Below are positions 33,950 through 45,555 of a stretch of DNA of 64,000 nt, in pieces. Source of the DNA: Escarpia spicata (lineage: Eukaryota; Annelida; Polychaeta; Sabellida; Siboglinidae). Location: the NCBI GenBank assembly GCA_963995525.1, contig OZ023213.1:42144276-42208275 (forward strand). Reading direction: 5' to 3'. How positions within the stretch are numbered: the stretch's first letter is position 1; each line of letters starts with the position of its first letter. The position numbers and the translations under genes were made by a program. The notes beneath the pieces were generated by a model. That model worked only from the letters and a program-made list of their open reading frames with translations, ran no database searches and had not been told where the DNA came from.

Positions 33950-35400
33950 CTGGTAAACACAAGAAACAATCATTAAGAATTTCAGTAGACAATTACAAAA
34001 AGGTGTCTAAATAAAAAAAGGTGTCTGAATCAAACTACCGATGCATCGCTATATCCAATGTGACGATGCAGCACTATAAATTGTAAATTTAACTAGGTAA
34101 TAGTTATCATTGATTGTACATTGAGGTATTAATAGTAATGATAGTTGACAAAATATATTATCAGGGCTATTTATATCACTGTAATTTAAATCCTGTGTGT
34201 AAACATGTTTGTTAAATTTTGTTGGTACTTCTAATTATTTATCAACAATTATCAATCAAAACAGGGTCATTCATGGAATCATCACATTTTGACTGAACTT
34301 CCTTCAAGGCCATGCGATGGCACCACCAACAATTCAAAGTTTTAGGAAGGGAGAAGTAGGTGTGAGGTTAAGGAGATATGGCAGCTAAATAGGAAATTTT
34401 TTTTAATGCAAAATTAATATAATGTTTTGTGCCCAAGTTGTAGAGTAGGTCTAATTAATAAAAAATATTTAAATTTGTTCTGCCAGACCCCCCCATTTCC
34501 ACAGCAACAATCAAAGATGGCCATCGGATAGGAAAAATATAACATCATTTAGAAACATTGTAGCTCCTCCCATAATGCAGTAATCAATGTTATTCGTTCT
34601 ATTTCTTATTTGCAACACCTCATCCTATGCAATGTCGAAGAAATATTTTATGTATTGTCATTATTTAATATTAATTGTTTTAAAATTTTGTTGGTAAATT
34701 TTTTTAATTTTTTTATGATGACCTCCATGTTAACAACGTAACTAAAAAGAAAAATCAAAAATACATGATCGACATTTCATAGAGAAGATAGCATGGAACA
34801 CATCAGTAAATATGTAATTAATGTAGCATCATTACTTTAGAGATGTGTGATGTGGCATGCCAAAACCAAGCTTTTCGAGTCAAATGGACAATGTAATATT
34901 ATTACCGATTCATGTAGGACATTCATAGTTTTAAAATGATACTAAGATGAACACTGTATCTTATTCATACGTGAAGATATTGCATACATTCATGGAATTA
35001 GAGTTCCAAGAAAATCAGCTTCTAAAAAAATCACATTGAAAAATTAACAACCTCCATCATAACCATACCAACTATATATTTATAATGCTCCAATCTTCAT
35101 GAAATTTTGCAAACACTTAAAGAAGGTGTATACACAGAATATGTAAAAATATGAATAGCAAAGAGCAAACATTCACTAAATGCCATCATCTTGACTACAA
35201 GGTTACATACGCTCAGAGTTCATCGCGAACACAGGTGGCTGAAAACATAAGGATCACGTTAACAATATCTTAGTGCTGTGTTGCCTTAAATTTAAAAACA
35301 ATTAGAGGATTTACGTTACACATTGAAACATATAAACACTGCAAAATGAATATGAAGAAGGAGATTAAGACAATTAAGCAGTCATCTTAGAGATGACGAT
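33950..35400. other. Unassigned intron sequence
   Basis: AT-rich. 34480-34620 is a diverged relative of the 27210-28210 unit (CAACAATCAAAGATGGCC). Nothing else recognised. Confidence 0.4.
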
Positions 35401-36350
35401 GGTGTCAGGTCCACTTATGTAGCATGTCCTCTGCCTCCAGGGGCTCAACCCGGCCTTCCCCGTGCCCCTTGATCACTGCCCCTTGCCCGCTTGGACAATG
35501 GAACAACGCCAGCTGGTCCCATCTTGCAGTGGCATCGCTTCTATGGCACTTCCACAAAGTCGAATGCTTGCTACGCTTTGCTGAGGGCAGCAGTGACTCC
35601 TGTGTAGAGCTCTTCGTTGTCACTGTCATCCACATCAGCTGGGGGGATCGACTGGCTCGGTGACAGAGACCACAGCAGTGGTGCATGGCTCCTCCCAGTC
35701 AGTATCAGATTCTATAATCATTGAATGAACAGTCGTCAGATGCAGTACCTTTTAGATGTGATTATATAGAATTGCATGTCAATTGCATATGCCATTGGTC
35801 AGTTGTTATGTACAGACAGTTAAAAATCTTATGGCTAAGCACAAGGCTGAATGTCACAACAGAAAAAACAGGGCCCTAATCTAAGCTGAGGTCCTAAGGG
35901 TAGGACTAGCTATGCCATATGAATTTGTTTATTAAACTCATGACATGTAAATGAACCCGACATTTAATTACAGTTCGAGTTCTGTCTAACTCTAAGTATA
36001 GACCTAAGTCTAAGATGTGTAACGACCTACACCTACAGTATTACTTTAATGCCGACTACATCTAGTCTTATCATTAGGTTCACTGGGCGTATTCGGTAAG
36101 TATTTGTTATCTTCATTATATTAACTATATATGACATGTAAACCAACAGACGGTAACTGACACTGACAGCGACACTGTCAACAAAGCACATCAACTTACC
36201 GGCATCTCCGTCATCAGAACTCACTTCAGAATCGTCCAAAGCAAAGTATTCAGCGATCACGGCAGCTAAATTGTTGTCGTCAAGGTTACTCCCTCGCGCA
36301 CGATCCAGCTCGATAGCCAAATAAGCTTCTTTTGAAGATATTACAACAGA
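35400..36350 (-). pseudogene. Two-exon coding fragment of unknown family
   Basis: The first exon reads EAYLAIELDRARGSNLDDNN, LAAVIAEYFALDDSEV and SSDDGDA up to a consensus donor GTAAGTTGAT (exon end 36200). A second exon starts at 35711 after ATTATAG and continues in phase as ESDTDWEEPCTTAVVSVTEP. The joined acidic segment (SSDDGDA-G/E-SDTDWEEP) argues the splice is real. The frame then breaks at a run of six C (35640-35645) into PADVDDSDNEELYTGVTAAL, which meets further stops. Acidic N-termini like this are common in transposase genes, but I cannot name the family. Confidence 0.4.
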
Positions 36351-36359
36351 AGTTTATTT

Positions 36360-37827
36360 TGGAACGAACTGGACTTGTATACGAATGAGCGAAATTATAA
36401 TGGATTGCCAGTGCAGCCGGGTTAAACTGGGGTTATGAGCGGACTGCGCATGCGTGCAGTCATTGTCGGCCAATCATTGAATGTTTTTGTGACCTCTTTA
36501 GCAGCAAAGGCAGTTTGTTGATGAATAAATTATGTTAATTGAGAGCTGTTTCATTGGTTTAGAATAAGAGGTTCCCATTCAAATGTGTCGCTGACATCAT
36601 AAGCTTTCTAGACATGTACAACCTGCAGGGTTTCCCGCTTGTAAACAAGCGAAGACGGTAATCAAAAATGCGCTAAAATGGCTTTGTTTTAGACATGTCA
36701 GCCGCGAAGTTAATTAGGGGCTTGAATAAAATGCTAATTATTACTGCTTTCAACATTATTTCTGCGTATACATGTATATTCTGGAAATATGGAAAGATGG
36801 ATGATTTTGTTGACTGATTCTGTCGGTAACCCATTTTCTACATTTTGGAAGTATGCCAGCTAATTAGCTCTGGAGACAAACGGAGCCTTGCAAAAATCAC
36901 CTGATTTTGGCGTGCCACTTCACATATGATGTTTCCAAATTGGAAAAACACTGGTTTTAGCAAACGGGTGTAAATGGCTGTCAAAGATTCGGTAATGGGA
37001 TTTATTACATACCAGAAGCATACTTTATCCATGAATAAAAGTTACTTAGAAGTATGTTAATGTTATAAAAGAGATCTTTATTAATAGTAAACATAAAATG
37101 GTTTCAGAATACAGAAGAATCACATTCTGTGTATTTTTGTCAAAAAGTGTTATTTTAGCTGTAGTGTCTGTCCTTGAGGTAGCTGGGCTGGGCTGGGCTG
37201 GGTATCATGTCAGTTGATTTCTTAATTTTTTTCTTCAAGAACATTAGTAGGTGTCAGTATGAACATGTGTACTATAAAAAAAAACCAAGGCACTATCGCC
37301 ATATGTCACCAATCCGTCCTTTAAAAACTAGTATTTTTAGTGTGTCTGTGGAAAGTCCCTTTTCAGATTCTTGGAAACTGACGATGTTTCCATACTGACG
37401 ATCACGTGTGCGTCAGCCCAGTTCAAACACAAATTCATTCACCTTGAATGCAGATCATAATAGTCTGGTTATTCTCATGCCACTATGCTGTTGTATTATA
37501 ATTACCTAAATACATCACGCTGTCAAATCGCCAAATACTGGCCGTAGTTTTGTTTATTCTCCATAATGCCCGGCCTCAGCCACCATTTGGAATGACACGT
37601 GACTAACCCCAGCAGGTGTCAATCAATCTTGTCTACCACAACAAGTTCAACACATGGCCCTTCGTAACACAATATCATGAGACAACTTGGCCGGAAAACC
37701 TTTGGGGGGAAATCTCAGTAATAGAGGTGTCTGTCAAACTGTGTTGAAATGCCAGTAAAAAAGTCAATTTCTAAACAAAAAACAAGCATCTGGTGACAGA
37801 TGTATTATTGGTAACAATCGGGAAGTA
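36360..37827. other. Unassigned, with GCGCATGCGTGC site and (GGGCT)n
   Basis: 36440-36470 contains GACTGCGCATGCGTGCAG, resembling an NRF1-type site 5' of the coding fragment, which could be its promoter (inference). 36925-37020 is a relative of the 28020-28080 repeat. 37181-37201 is a GGGCT pentamer run. Confidence 0.4.
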
Positions 37828-38084
37828 TTACTTAATGTAACTTTTTATAAAAACTACAATACTTACAAAACCATAAATTGGCATGTGAACTGGACTTGTG
37901 TTTACCCGAAATTGCACGGGATGTTTGGTGAAGGGGTCGTGCCAAAAATAAAGTACGGATTTTTGCTGTCTTTCAACATTGTAGCAAAATGTATCAAACT
38001 TGATATGCATTTGTTTACAAAAAACCCGTCTGAATGTCAATAACATGTTTGTATTTACAACCATACAAATTGTTCTTTTGGGGA

Positions 38085-38310
38085 GTTTCTCAAAATAAAA
38101 TAAAATGCCATTTTAGGGTGATTTTTGACATATTTTTAAATTGTCTTTAAACACATTTAAATATCTCTAAACAACATAAAAAATCAATTCTTTTTGGTCT
38201 GGCGTATAGTTTAGTATCTTAGGCAACCTCTGAGAAAAAGTGGTTAGCTTATCTTCAAAACTTATATTAGAAATGATTAATTCAAAAGAACCATATAATA
38301 GCTGATCCAG
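38085..38310. repeat. Intron repeat next to exon 8, paired with 33590-33800
   Basis: See the partner's shared blocks; similarity by eye is about 75-80% over about 210 bp. It ends about 75 bp from the exon 8 donor. Confidence 0.75.
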
Positions 38311-38384
38311 CCACCTTAACTGACACCTGTGTTGCAGTGGTGTTTTGAGATGGTGAAAATGTGGAGAGAAGATGGAAACCCCAC

Positions 38385-38477
38385 CTGAGGTACGAGCATG
38401 GGCAGTACCACCCGACTCTTGACAGCCATCACTTGCTTGAGTCCATCGAGTGCATACTCGGACAACTCCGGGTCATT
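38385..38477 (-). CDS. GCN1: GCN1 exon 8 of window (short)
   Basis: Encodes NDPELSEYALDGLKQVMAVK then SRVVLPMLVPQ (31 codons), matching GCN1 SEFALDGLKQVMAIKSRVVLP. Acceptor GTGCTTCAG precedes 38477; donor GTGGGGTTT follows 38385. Phase 0 in and out. The acceptor plus the first codons are duplicated 84 bp upstream (about 38543-38590), separated by a CA-rich stretch. The duplicate keeps an intact CTTCAG acceptor at 38561 but has no paired donor in a useful frame. Confidence 0.94.
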
Positions 38478-38590
38478 CTGAAGCACAATCAATGCACAGA
38501 AGGTACACACACACGCACATGCACACGCACACACATAAGGCACTGACAACTCAGGGTCATTCTGAAGCACAGACATACAATGCACATAAA
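38477..38590. repeat. Duplicated exon 8 acceptor region with CA run
   Basis: GGTCATTCTGAAGCACA at 38471 recurs at 38555, offset 84 bp. It carries the acceptor and the first codons of exon 8. A CACACGCACATGCACACGCA stretch lies between the copies. Confidence 0.85.
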
Positions 38591-38875
38591 CCACATGAAA
38601 AGTTGTCCTGAAATAGATAGTTACGACCTGCTGGGGAATATCTGAAAAATGCAGCACACTTCAACCAATAGCTCAGTAAACCAGGCTGAACATTTTGAGT
38701 CTAGTTCTGGGTTTTTTCTCTGTTGCCAAGAAAACATCTATCTTACATACTTTTATACACTTCAGCACATCTGACACAATTTTCTGCACACACTAGTTTT
38801 GAACAGCAGTCGCCTACAACGTCTTCACAGACTAGATAAATACCAACGAAACAAAGAAAGAGAATATGGAGCTAC

Positions 38876-39037
38876 CAATTTGTGGAGTAGATCAGGCAGG
38901 ATGTCCTCTAGTGCACGCTGTCCAATGTTGGCATGCAGGTTGCTGAAGGTGTCAGCGGCCGCCTGTCGCACCTCAGGCAGAGGGTCTATCAGGGCCTTGC
39001 TGACGGTTGGCACTAGACTGTCAGCGTAGATGAGCAC
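38876..39037 (-). CDS. GCN1: GCN1 exon 7 of window
   Basis: Encodes VLIYADSLVPTVSKALIDPL, PEVRQAAADTFSNLHANIGQ and ALEDILPDLLHKL, matching GCN1 LVPTARKALCDPLEEVREAA and ALEDILPFLLKQL. Acceptor TCTTGTAG precedes 39037; donor GTAGCT follows 38876. Length is 162 bp, phase 0 in and out, exactly one HEAT repeat plus a half. Confidence 0.95.
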
Positions 39038-39339
39038 CTACAAGACGGGCAAGTGTCACCATCATACAGTAATTCCTGCTGTGCTGAATCACTCTATATA
39101 CATGTATTATACAACAGTTTATAGGTTTAACATGAAATTTATGTATTAATATTCATAACAGCACTTTCCTACCTTTTAAATACTTAAATCACAACTCCTA
39201 CAGCATAGCTTAGAGTTTTCCTTTGCTTAGTCCATAACAGGTTACATATCTTTCTTCTTGCCACTGATGCCCTCAATTAATTAGCTGATTATTCTGGAAT
39301 TTACAGGGGTGTTCACACTGACTTCCAGTCCATGGAATA

Positions 39340-39500
39340 AAAATAAATATCAATGAGAAATGAAACATACGTATTCAGTGTGGGATAATTGACTTCCCCT
39401 TGCATAAACACCAGGTCCCTTTTCTGTGGGCAGCAGATGGACTGAAACCCTAGTCCTCTTGCTTGAGTTGCTCTACCTACCACCAAGCTACCATACTGCA
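39340..39500 (-). mobile_element. tRNA-derived SINE
   Basis: Minus strand: a GGTAGCTTGGTGGTAGGTAG A-box region, AGAGCAACT, then B-box-like GGTTTCAGTCC, followed by a nontRNA body (CTGCTGCCCACAGAAAAGGG). The B box departs from GGTTCGANTCC, so an old, inactive copy. Confidence 0.6.
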
Positions 39501-40138
39501 CAATCATTCTAACTCAAGTTGCCAAGTCATAAAAATGGGCCAGGAGGCCCTGAAGTCCTTTAGAGTTTGGGGGGCCCTGGGGGGGTTACAATTATTCAAT
39601 AAAATACAGATTTATTGTGTATAGTGGCACTACCACATGAAATGTCTATGCAAAATCAGAGAAAAAGCTACTGAAATATTTGCAGCATAACCAAAGTTAC
39701 AAGAATTTAAACATGGCCCCCGTCAACAATTATGGAAAAAAGTCCATTTTAAAGTCTAGAGTCATTATTCAAATGAAAACAAAATTCAACATGATATAAC
39801 AAAAGATTCATTGCTATTAGTGTTACATAGTCACTTGCTACGCAGTAACGCTGTATCATACAATAACAATGAAGGCAATACTCAACACAGTGGTACTAGT
39901 TCACAGGGCTACTTTATTTCAGCAACTACCTGTTTACTACAGTACATCAGCCCTTAAGGCAGAATCCAGTGTCCCTCAATGACACATCATTAATTTGGCC
40001 AATGCCATGGCATGCAGCCTGTGTAGTGTCTATTAGGGTTGCAGTCTCTTAAGGACACTGTCTTTTAGCAACCAGTCCAATGTGTAACAAACACACTACA
40101 CTACATTTACTGAACAGTTTTCAGGATAGTTCGTTTTC

Positions 40139-42045
40139 AAATCAGAAACTTTCATTTTTCATATCCAAGATGTTTAATTTACCTGGTAGAGGCTTTTCGT
40201 CAACGTATCACGTTGACTTCATCAATACCGATTATGCTGAATGACGTCATCGTACACGTGAGGCAGTTCGTAATTGCCCTTGTCTCTGTTGATGGGTGTT
40301 TTGGTTTTCCTGATCCAGATGGCTTCCTTGATATGCCTAATTCTTCTGTTGGGTTCATTGTCTACAATTTTCACTCCCTCCCAGTCTATGATGTGGTTTT
40401 CTGTTGTCGTATGGTCTGTAAGGGCGAATTTATTGATGGCAGACATCTATCTTTTTTTCCCGCTCCTTGTGTATTTCTCATTTTTCATGTTGTCTATGTC
40501 CTTTCTGTGTTCCTCCAGTCGTGTTTTAAGTAGTCTTCCTGTCTACCCAATGTACTCAGCACCACAATTCTTGTACGGTATTTGGTACACCAGTTCGCCC
40601 TGTTCTTCTAGCTGTACTTTGTCCTTGGGATGTACCAACAGGTGCCTGAGGGTGGTGTGGGGACGCATGGCTGTTGCTACTCCATACATCTTCAGTACTC
40701 GATGTACTCTCTCTGAGACCCCGTCTATGTATGGGATGACTACTTGGCTCCGATAGATTTTGTCCTTACTCTTTTTGTTGGTCTTTTTCTTCTTACTGCT
40801 ATCTGTCACCTTTTTCAAGGCACATGACGGATAGCCACATACTCTTAGAGCTCATCTCAGGTGTTCCACCTCTTCTTTCTTGTCCCCCTCCTCCGAAGTT
40901 ATTGTCTCACACCTGTTCATAAGGGTTCTGACAACTCCCAACTTCTGATGTTTGGGGTGGTGGGATGCAAAGTTCAGGTATTGGTCAGTGTGCGTCTTCT
41001 TTCTGTACACTGTAGACTTCACACTGCCATCTTCCTGTACACTGTAGACTTCACACTGCCATCTTCCTGTACACTGTAGACTTCACACCGCCATCTTCCT
41101 GTACACTGTAGACTTCACACTGCCATCTTCCTTTCTGGTGAACTTTGTATCCAAGGAGGGCATGCTGTTGTTTTCTTCGTCTTCCCGCGTGAAAATTATG
41201 CTACCTACCTACAGTGTTTATGTGTTGTAATTTCTTTGCCTTTCCTGTGTGTGTGTACCAGGCAAATTATATTGTCCACATATCACTTCCAGTTTCTCGG
41301 TTGGCAATCGACTGGTGCTGTGGCTATGATTTTCTGCTCCAGGTCCTCCATGTACAGGTTCACAACAATGGGGAATACTGGACTGCCCATGGCTACCCCA
41401 AACTTCTGCTGGTAAATTTCTCCTCCAAATCTGAAGTATGTCGTCTTCAAGACAAATTTCAACAACTCCATGATGTCGTCTATGTTTAAGTTTATTCTCT
41501 TCTTTAGTGTCTTGTCATTCTCTTTCTTTTTCTGATGATTTTGTAAGCTTCTCTGATCGGAGTCTTCGTGAACAGTGACACAACATCATATGACACAAAT
41601 GATTCTCCTTCTTCCATTCTCAGTTTTGTCATTTCTTTCACCAATTCTTGTGAGTTTTCCGTATGGTGTTCTGTTTTTTCCAACAAGTGGTTGAAGTATG
41701 TTGGCCAATTCTCTGGATACTCTGTATGCTATTGTCTGTGTGTAGTCGACAATTGGTCTGAGTGGCACCCTCTCCTTGTGGATTTTTGGTGATCCATACA
41801 TCCGTGGTACTTTTTCTAGCGTAGGATACAAGTACCAGTACTGATCTTTGATGATCTTCCCTTCCTTTTCCAAGGAATTTACCAAAACACCCATCAACAG
41901 AGACGAGGGCAATTACGAACTGCTTCATGTGTACGATGATGTCATTCAGCGTCATCGGTACTGATGAAGTCGACGTGATACGTTGACGAAAGCCTCTACC
42001 AGGTAAATTAAACATCTTGGATATGAAAAATGAAAGTTTCTGATT
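40139..42045 (-). mobile_element. Penelope-like element (GIY-YIG type), degenerate
   Basis: Minus-strand frames give YGSPKIHKERVPLRPIVDYT, ESFVSYDVVSLFTKTPI, YFRFGGEIYQQKFGVAMGSP, NLYMEDLEQKII, then the linker VVIPYIDGVSERV and RHLLVHPKDKVQLEEQG, and a C-terminal VYQIPYKNCGAEYIG that matches the GIY-YIG nuclease start. This is the Penelope layout (RT then GIY-YIG). The RT active-site Asp pair reads YVDN, so its second Asp is Asn. Stops, including one just after EYIG, and a 32-bp x4 tandem repeat also break it. Inverted copies of about 165 bp bound it (40139-40306, 41883-42045). Confidence 0.9.
41003..41130. repeat. 32-bp tandem repeat x4 inside the Penelope-like element
   Basis: CTGTACACTGTAGACTTCAC units start at 41003, 41035, 41067 and 41099. 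Because 32 is not a multiple of three, the array shifts the frame. Confidence 0.95.
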
Positions 42046-42489
42046 TTATTTTACACTACACAACATCTCATTTTGGGAGGCCCTTAAGTGCCCTTAGAAT
42101 GATTAAATCAAATACAGATTTGTTGTGTATAGTGGCACTACCATATGAAATGTCTATGCAAAATCACAGAAAAAGATACTGAAGAGTTTTTTTAAATATA
42201 CTCAAAATTTACCAGTTTCTGGGCCCTCAGAATGATTCAATCAAATACAGATTTCTCGTGCATAGTGGCAGTAACCTAAGATGTCTATGCAAAATTACAG
42301 AAAAAGTGGCTGAATGGTTTCTGAGATATGGCAACTACCTGCAGACAGCGCACGGCGGACGCAGAGTAATGGCATAAGTCTGTTGGACCTCCGGCCCAAA
42401 GAACTTAAAATGGGTGACTTAAGTGAACTCCCAAATCAACACTACCCATCCCAATTGCCCCACCATTGTGCTACAGGCCCAGTACTCAC

Positions 42490-42654
42490 GTGATCCCTGC
42501 TGGTAGAGCTCATGATCTCGCTCAAGCCAATACACACTCCCTGTCTCTGGTCACTCTCCTCCGACTCCAAGCCTCGCTCCAAGATCGGGATGATCTCCGG
42601 CAGAACCTTCTCTCCCAGCTTCCGAACAATGTCACCCAACGTACGTGCTGCCAC
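42490..42654 (-). CDS. GCN1: GCN1 exon 6 of window
   Basis: Encodes VAARTLGDIVRKLGEKVLPE, IIPILERGLESEESDQRQGV and CIGLSEIMSSTSRDH. These match the GCN1 segment AARTLGDLVRKLGEKILPEIIPILE and GVCIGLSEIM. Acceptor TTGCGGCAG precedes 42654; donor GTGAGTACTG follows 42490. Length is 165 bp, phase 0 in and out. The intron 5' of it carries a TTAA-flanked TIR element; the intron 3' of it carries a Penelope-like element. Confidence 0.96.
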
Positions 42655-42789
42655 CTGCCGCAACAACAACATGGTCAAGTGACTGGCTACATCCTGGAGC
42701 AGGCCTTTAAGGCGACAGGCGGGTCAGAAAAAAATGGGCCAAGAGGCCCTGAAGTTCTTTGGACTATATTGTGAATTTGTAATTATTAA

Positions 42790-44378
42790 GGGGAGGCTTG
42801 GGTCTAAACGTGTTATTATATAACTTCATTGTTACTTACTCTACAGAGCTGAAACTTTTACAGATTGATAGTCCACCTAACGGGAAGGCCTGGAATTTTT
42901 TTCCACAATTTTACGGGGGGATTTTCCCATGGTATGGCAGCCATCTTGGATTTAATGCATGCGTTGAAATATCTTGGTAACTACTGGACTTACATTACTC
43001 AAATTTGGTGTGTAGTTACTCCATATAACCCTAAGTGTAACCAGCAAGCTATATTTTGTAATTATAAAAAAATTTATGTATTTGTTCCCGACATTGTTTT
43101 ACTAGCGACTCATTTTATTAAAAAACATGCCTTGGGGCATAATGTCAAAATACATGGTAGCAAGTTTCAAGCAAATCTGTCAAGCGGTTACTCAGATAAA
43201 TAAACAAGAAGACGGCTGGTGTGAGTGAAATCATGTTTCTGAGAAAATCGCGTTCAAAGTTTAGATACACTTGTACACACTTTTCAACATCTAAAAAGCA
43301 ACCTAAGTGATTGAAACTTAGGCCTGTCAACGTGGTCGGACCCGAAGACGTTGTCGTCACATATTCAACAACAAATTCAACTTGCATAGTCTTTCTTTCA
43401 CGTGCTAACTGCAGCTGCACAATATTGCGTCGCTTCGCGGCTCGAAAACCACTCACTCACTTTCAACCAAACGGCATAATGTCGTTTTAGAAAGCTAAAG
43501 AAACGCGGAGAATAAAATGTCAATCCTGTCGAATGTAGCTGGTATTACAAGCTGACATCATAGGTTGGACGTATTACAACCAATCAGAACATTTGACTTG
43601 ACGGAATCAGAGGATTCTGTCATCACGTGATGCAGCCTGACCAATCGTTGTAGGGTTACCCATTTCTTTGTCCCCGAAGCGGCAAGAGAGGCGGTCGTTT
43701 ATAGGCTGGATTATTCAGGCAGCAGCGGTGCCATCTTAAAATAGTTTTTATGCAAGCACCAACACAAGTCATGAATAGTGATGAAAGAAGGCCAAATGAA
43801 TGACGTTTATTAAGAAATTAAGTTAGAGAGAGAAATGTGGGCTCTACATCCCAAGGCCAGGTCTGTGACTGAGCCCATACTAGTCTCCTGTCCCTCAGGT
43901 TGACAGAGCCCACATTTTGGCATATACAACATTAGCAGTATTGTTATAGATATATACAACATCATTACTACTGTAATCACAGTAGACCTTAGGCACCGTA
44001 CCGTACTAACCAAGCACACCATTCATTCACCTTAACTATAATCCCAACTACCTGCTGAAGAGTTACATTGTATCAAGATTTAGCCTAAACCTATAAGTGG
44101 GGCAAAATATCATAATACAGAGCGAAAACAGGGCCTTCCCGTGATATGCGCCATGATGGAATGGCAGTATTTTTCGCGACACAATCGATCGCGGAAAATT
44201 GCATAATGTTCGATTATTCACGCTTCGTCTGACAAAAACAGACTTAGCAATGATAGGCATCACACAAAATGCATGTTTTGTGACATAAACAGGTTTATTT
44301 CGGTAGTTTAACGTATATGAATGGGAAGTTGAGTAATTTTTATACATAAAATAAATAAATTTCGACCCGAGCCTCCCC
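42790..44378. mobile_element. TTAA-flanked TIR element, nonautonomous
   Basis: Ends GGGGAGGCTTGGGTC (42790) and, inverted, GACCCGAGCCTCCCC (44364-44378): 14 of 15 bases match. TTAA lies on each side (42786-42789, 44379-44382). The sister R2 repeat at about 1740 has a single TTAA and no insert. A TTAA target is typical of piggyBac and Kolobok. It is 1,589 bp, with no transposase ORF. An R3 repeat (43741-44095) is nested inside. Confidence 0.88.
43741..44095 (-). repeat. R3 repeat, copy inside the TTAA element
   Basis: Minus strand matches 57264-57632: CCTATAGGTTTAGGCTAAAT-type start, GAGACTAGTATGGGCTCAGT, CATTTCTCTCTC and a CATTCATTTGGCC tail. Confidence 0.85.
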
Positions 44379-45414
44379 TTAATGAAATGTTTTTTGGTGA
44401 ATCATAGTTACAGACCATTAAGAGTTGATGGAAGTAAAGTGTTGACATGTTTAGTAGGTCTCTAGACTATATACATGCCATTGAAGATACACCTGGAAAT
44501 AAAGTATTTGAGTAGACCATTACATGAATATTGTATATATTAGTTAATGTGTTATTAAAAAATACTGACAGATTTTATCCCGATACTCTGCTATTTAGGC
44601 CGATTTCCAGTGGTTGTAGAAACCTTGTTGTGAGCTGCAATCTTGCATGTAGCACAGTAAAACGTTGTTTAAGAAAATGCACATGCATTATATGTTCTCA
44701 TTTTGCCCCTACCACCCTCCCCCAGAATGGGAAGAAGAACGAGATGAATTATGATAAAACTTTATTTGTTAACAAAGTACATATGCGTAGCATGCATTTT
44801 GACTTAAAAACAGTAGTAATGACAGTTAAAAACAGTAGTAACAACATACTAGTAATATAACTGGAGTGGTGGAATAGCTGCAACATGTATACTAAAACAT
44901 CTGAATAATATTCCTGATAATTTTTGGCTAAGTATGCTTTAATCTTTTCGAGTATACCTACATTATTTTACTTTATACACTGTATATTATTTTATACCTA
45001 AGTTATTTTATTTTAATCCTGGATCATATCTTTAAATTGCATTGACAATTTTGTCTACTGCTGTTTTAAAGTTCCTCAGGTTCTACCAGTGCAGTAGGGA
45101 TTCCCATTACACATTATAGTTACAGCCCACATGGAGGCATTCTGTTTGACACTGGGACAATACAATGGCAGGCAGTGAGCATTAGTTACAGCCCACTGTT
45201 TGACACAGGTTAAAACCTACATGCAACTGTCCAGTTTAACAGGGGTCTACTGGGTTAATGCTGTCTGTTGACACAAGCCTCTGCCAGTGACCAATTACAG
45301 ATTAGTCACAGTTTCCATCAAACAATAGAAGGCAGAGAATCTTAGCTCCACAGTGGGGTGGGGATGGGGTGGGTGTAATACACAATCAATTGGCACTCTG
45401 CCAACCTAGTCCAG

Positions 45415-45555
45415 GCAAAAACAGACAAAATGTGAACATTTAGCTTTTTGGGAGGCCCTTAGAATGATTTATTCAAATACAAATTTCTTGTGTACAGTGA
45501 CACTACCCTAAGAGACTTCTATGCAAAATTAGAGAGAAAGTTACTGAAAGGAAAT
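45415..45555 (+). repeat. Dispersed repeat R1, partial copy
   Basis: CTTAGAATGATTTATTCAAA to TCTATGCAAAATTAGAGAGA, following the R2 copy in the same order as at 60165-61195. Confidence 0.75.

Larger units (their letters stand above)
39535..42414 (+). repeat. R1 repeat, copy split by the Penelope-like element
   Basis: Starts AAATGGGCCAGGAGGCCCTG. R1 modules at 39555-39720 resume at 42056 and finish at 42414 (GTCTGTTGGACCTCCGGCCC). The 40139-42045 element interrupts it. Confidence 0.7.
42721..45190. repeat. R2 repeat, copy 2, split by a TTAA element
   Basis: 42721-42788 (ATGGGCCAAGAGGCCCTGAA to GTAATTATTAA) continues at 44383 (TGAAATGTTTTTTGGTGAAT) and runs to about 45190. It matches 1689-2350 and 60165-60720 on both sides of the insertion. 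Confidence 0.85.

Noticed and set aside
43145..43456. 103-codon ORF as transposase of the TTAA element
   Set aside because: Low-complexity translation with no DDE/D-like motif; the element looks noncoding.
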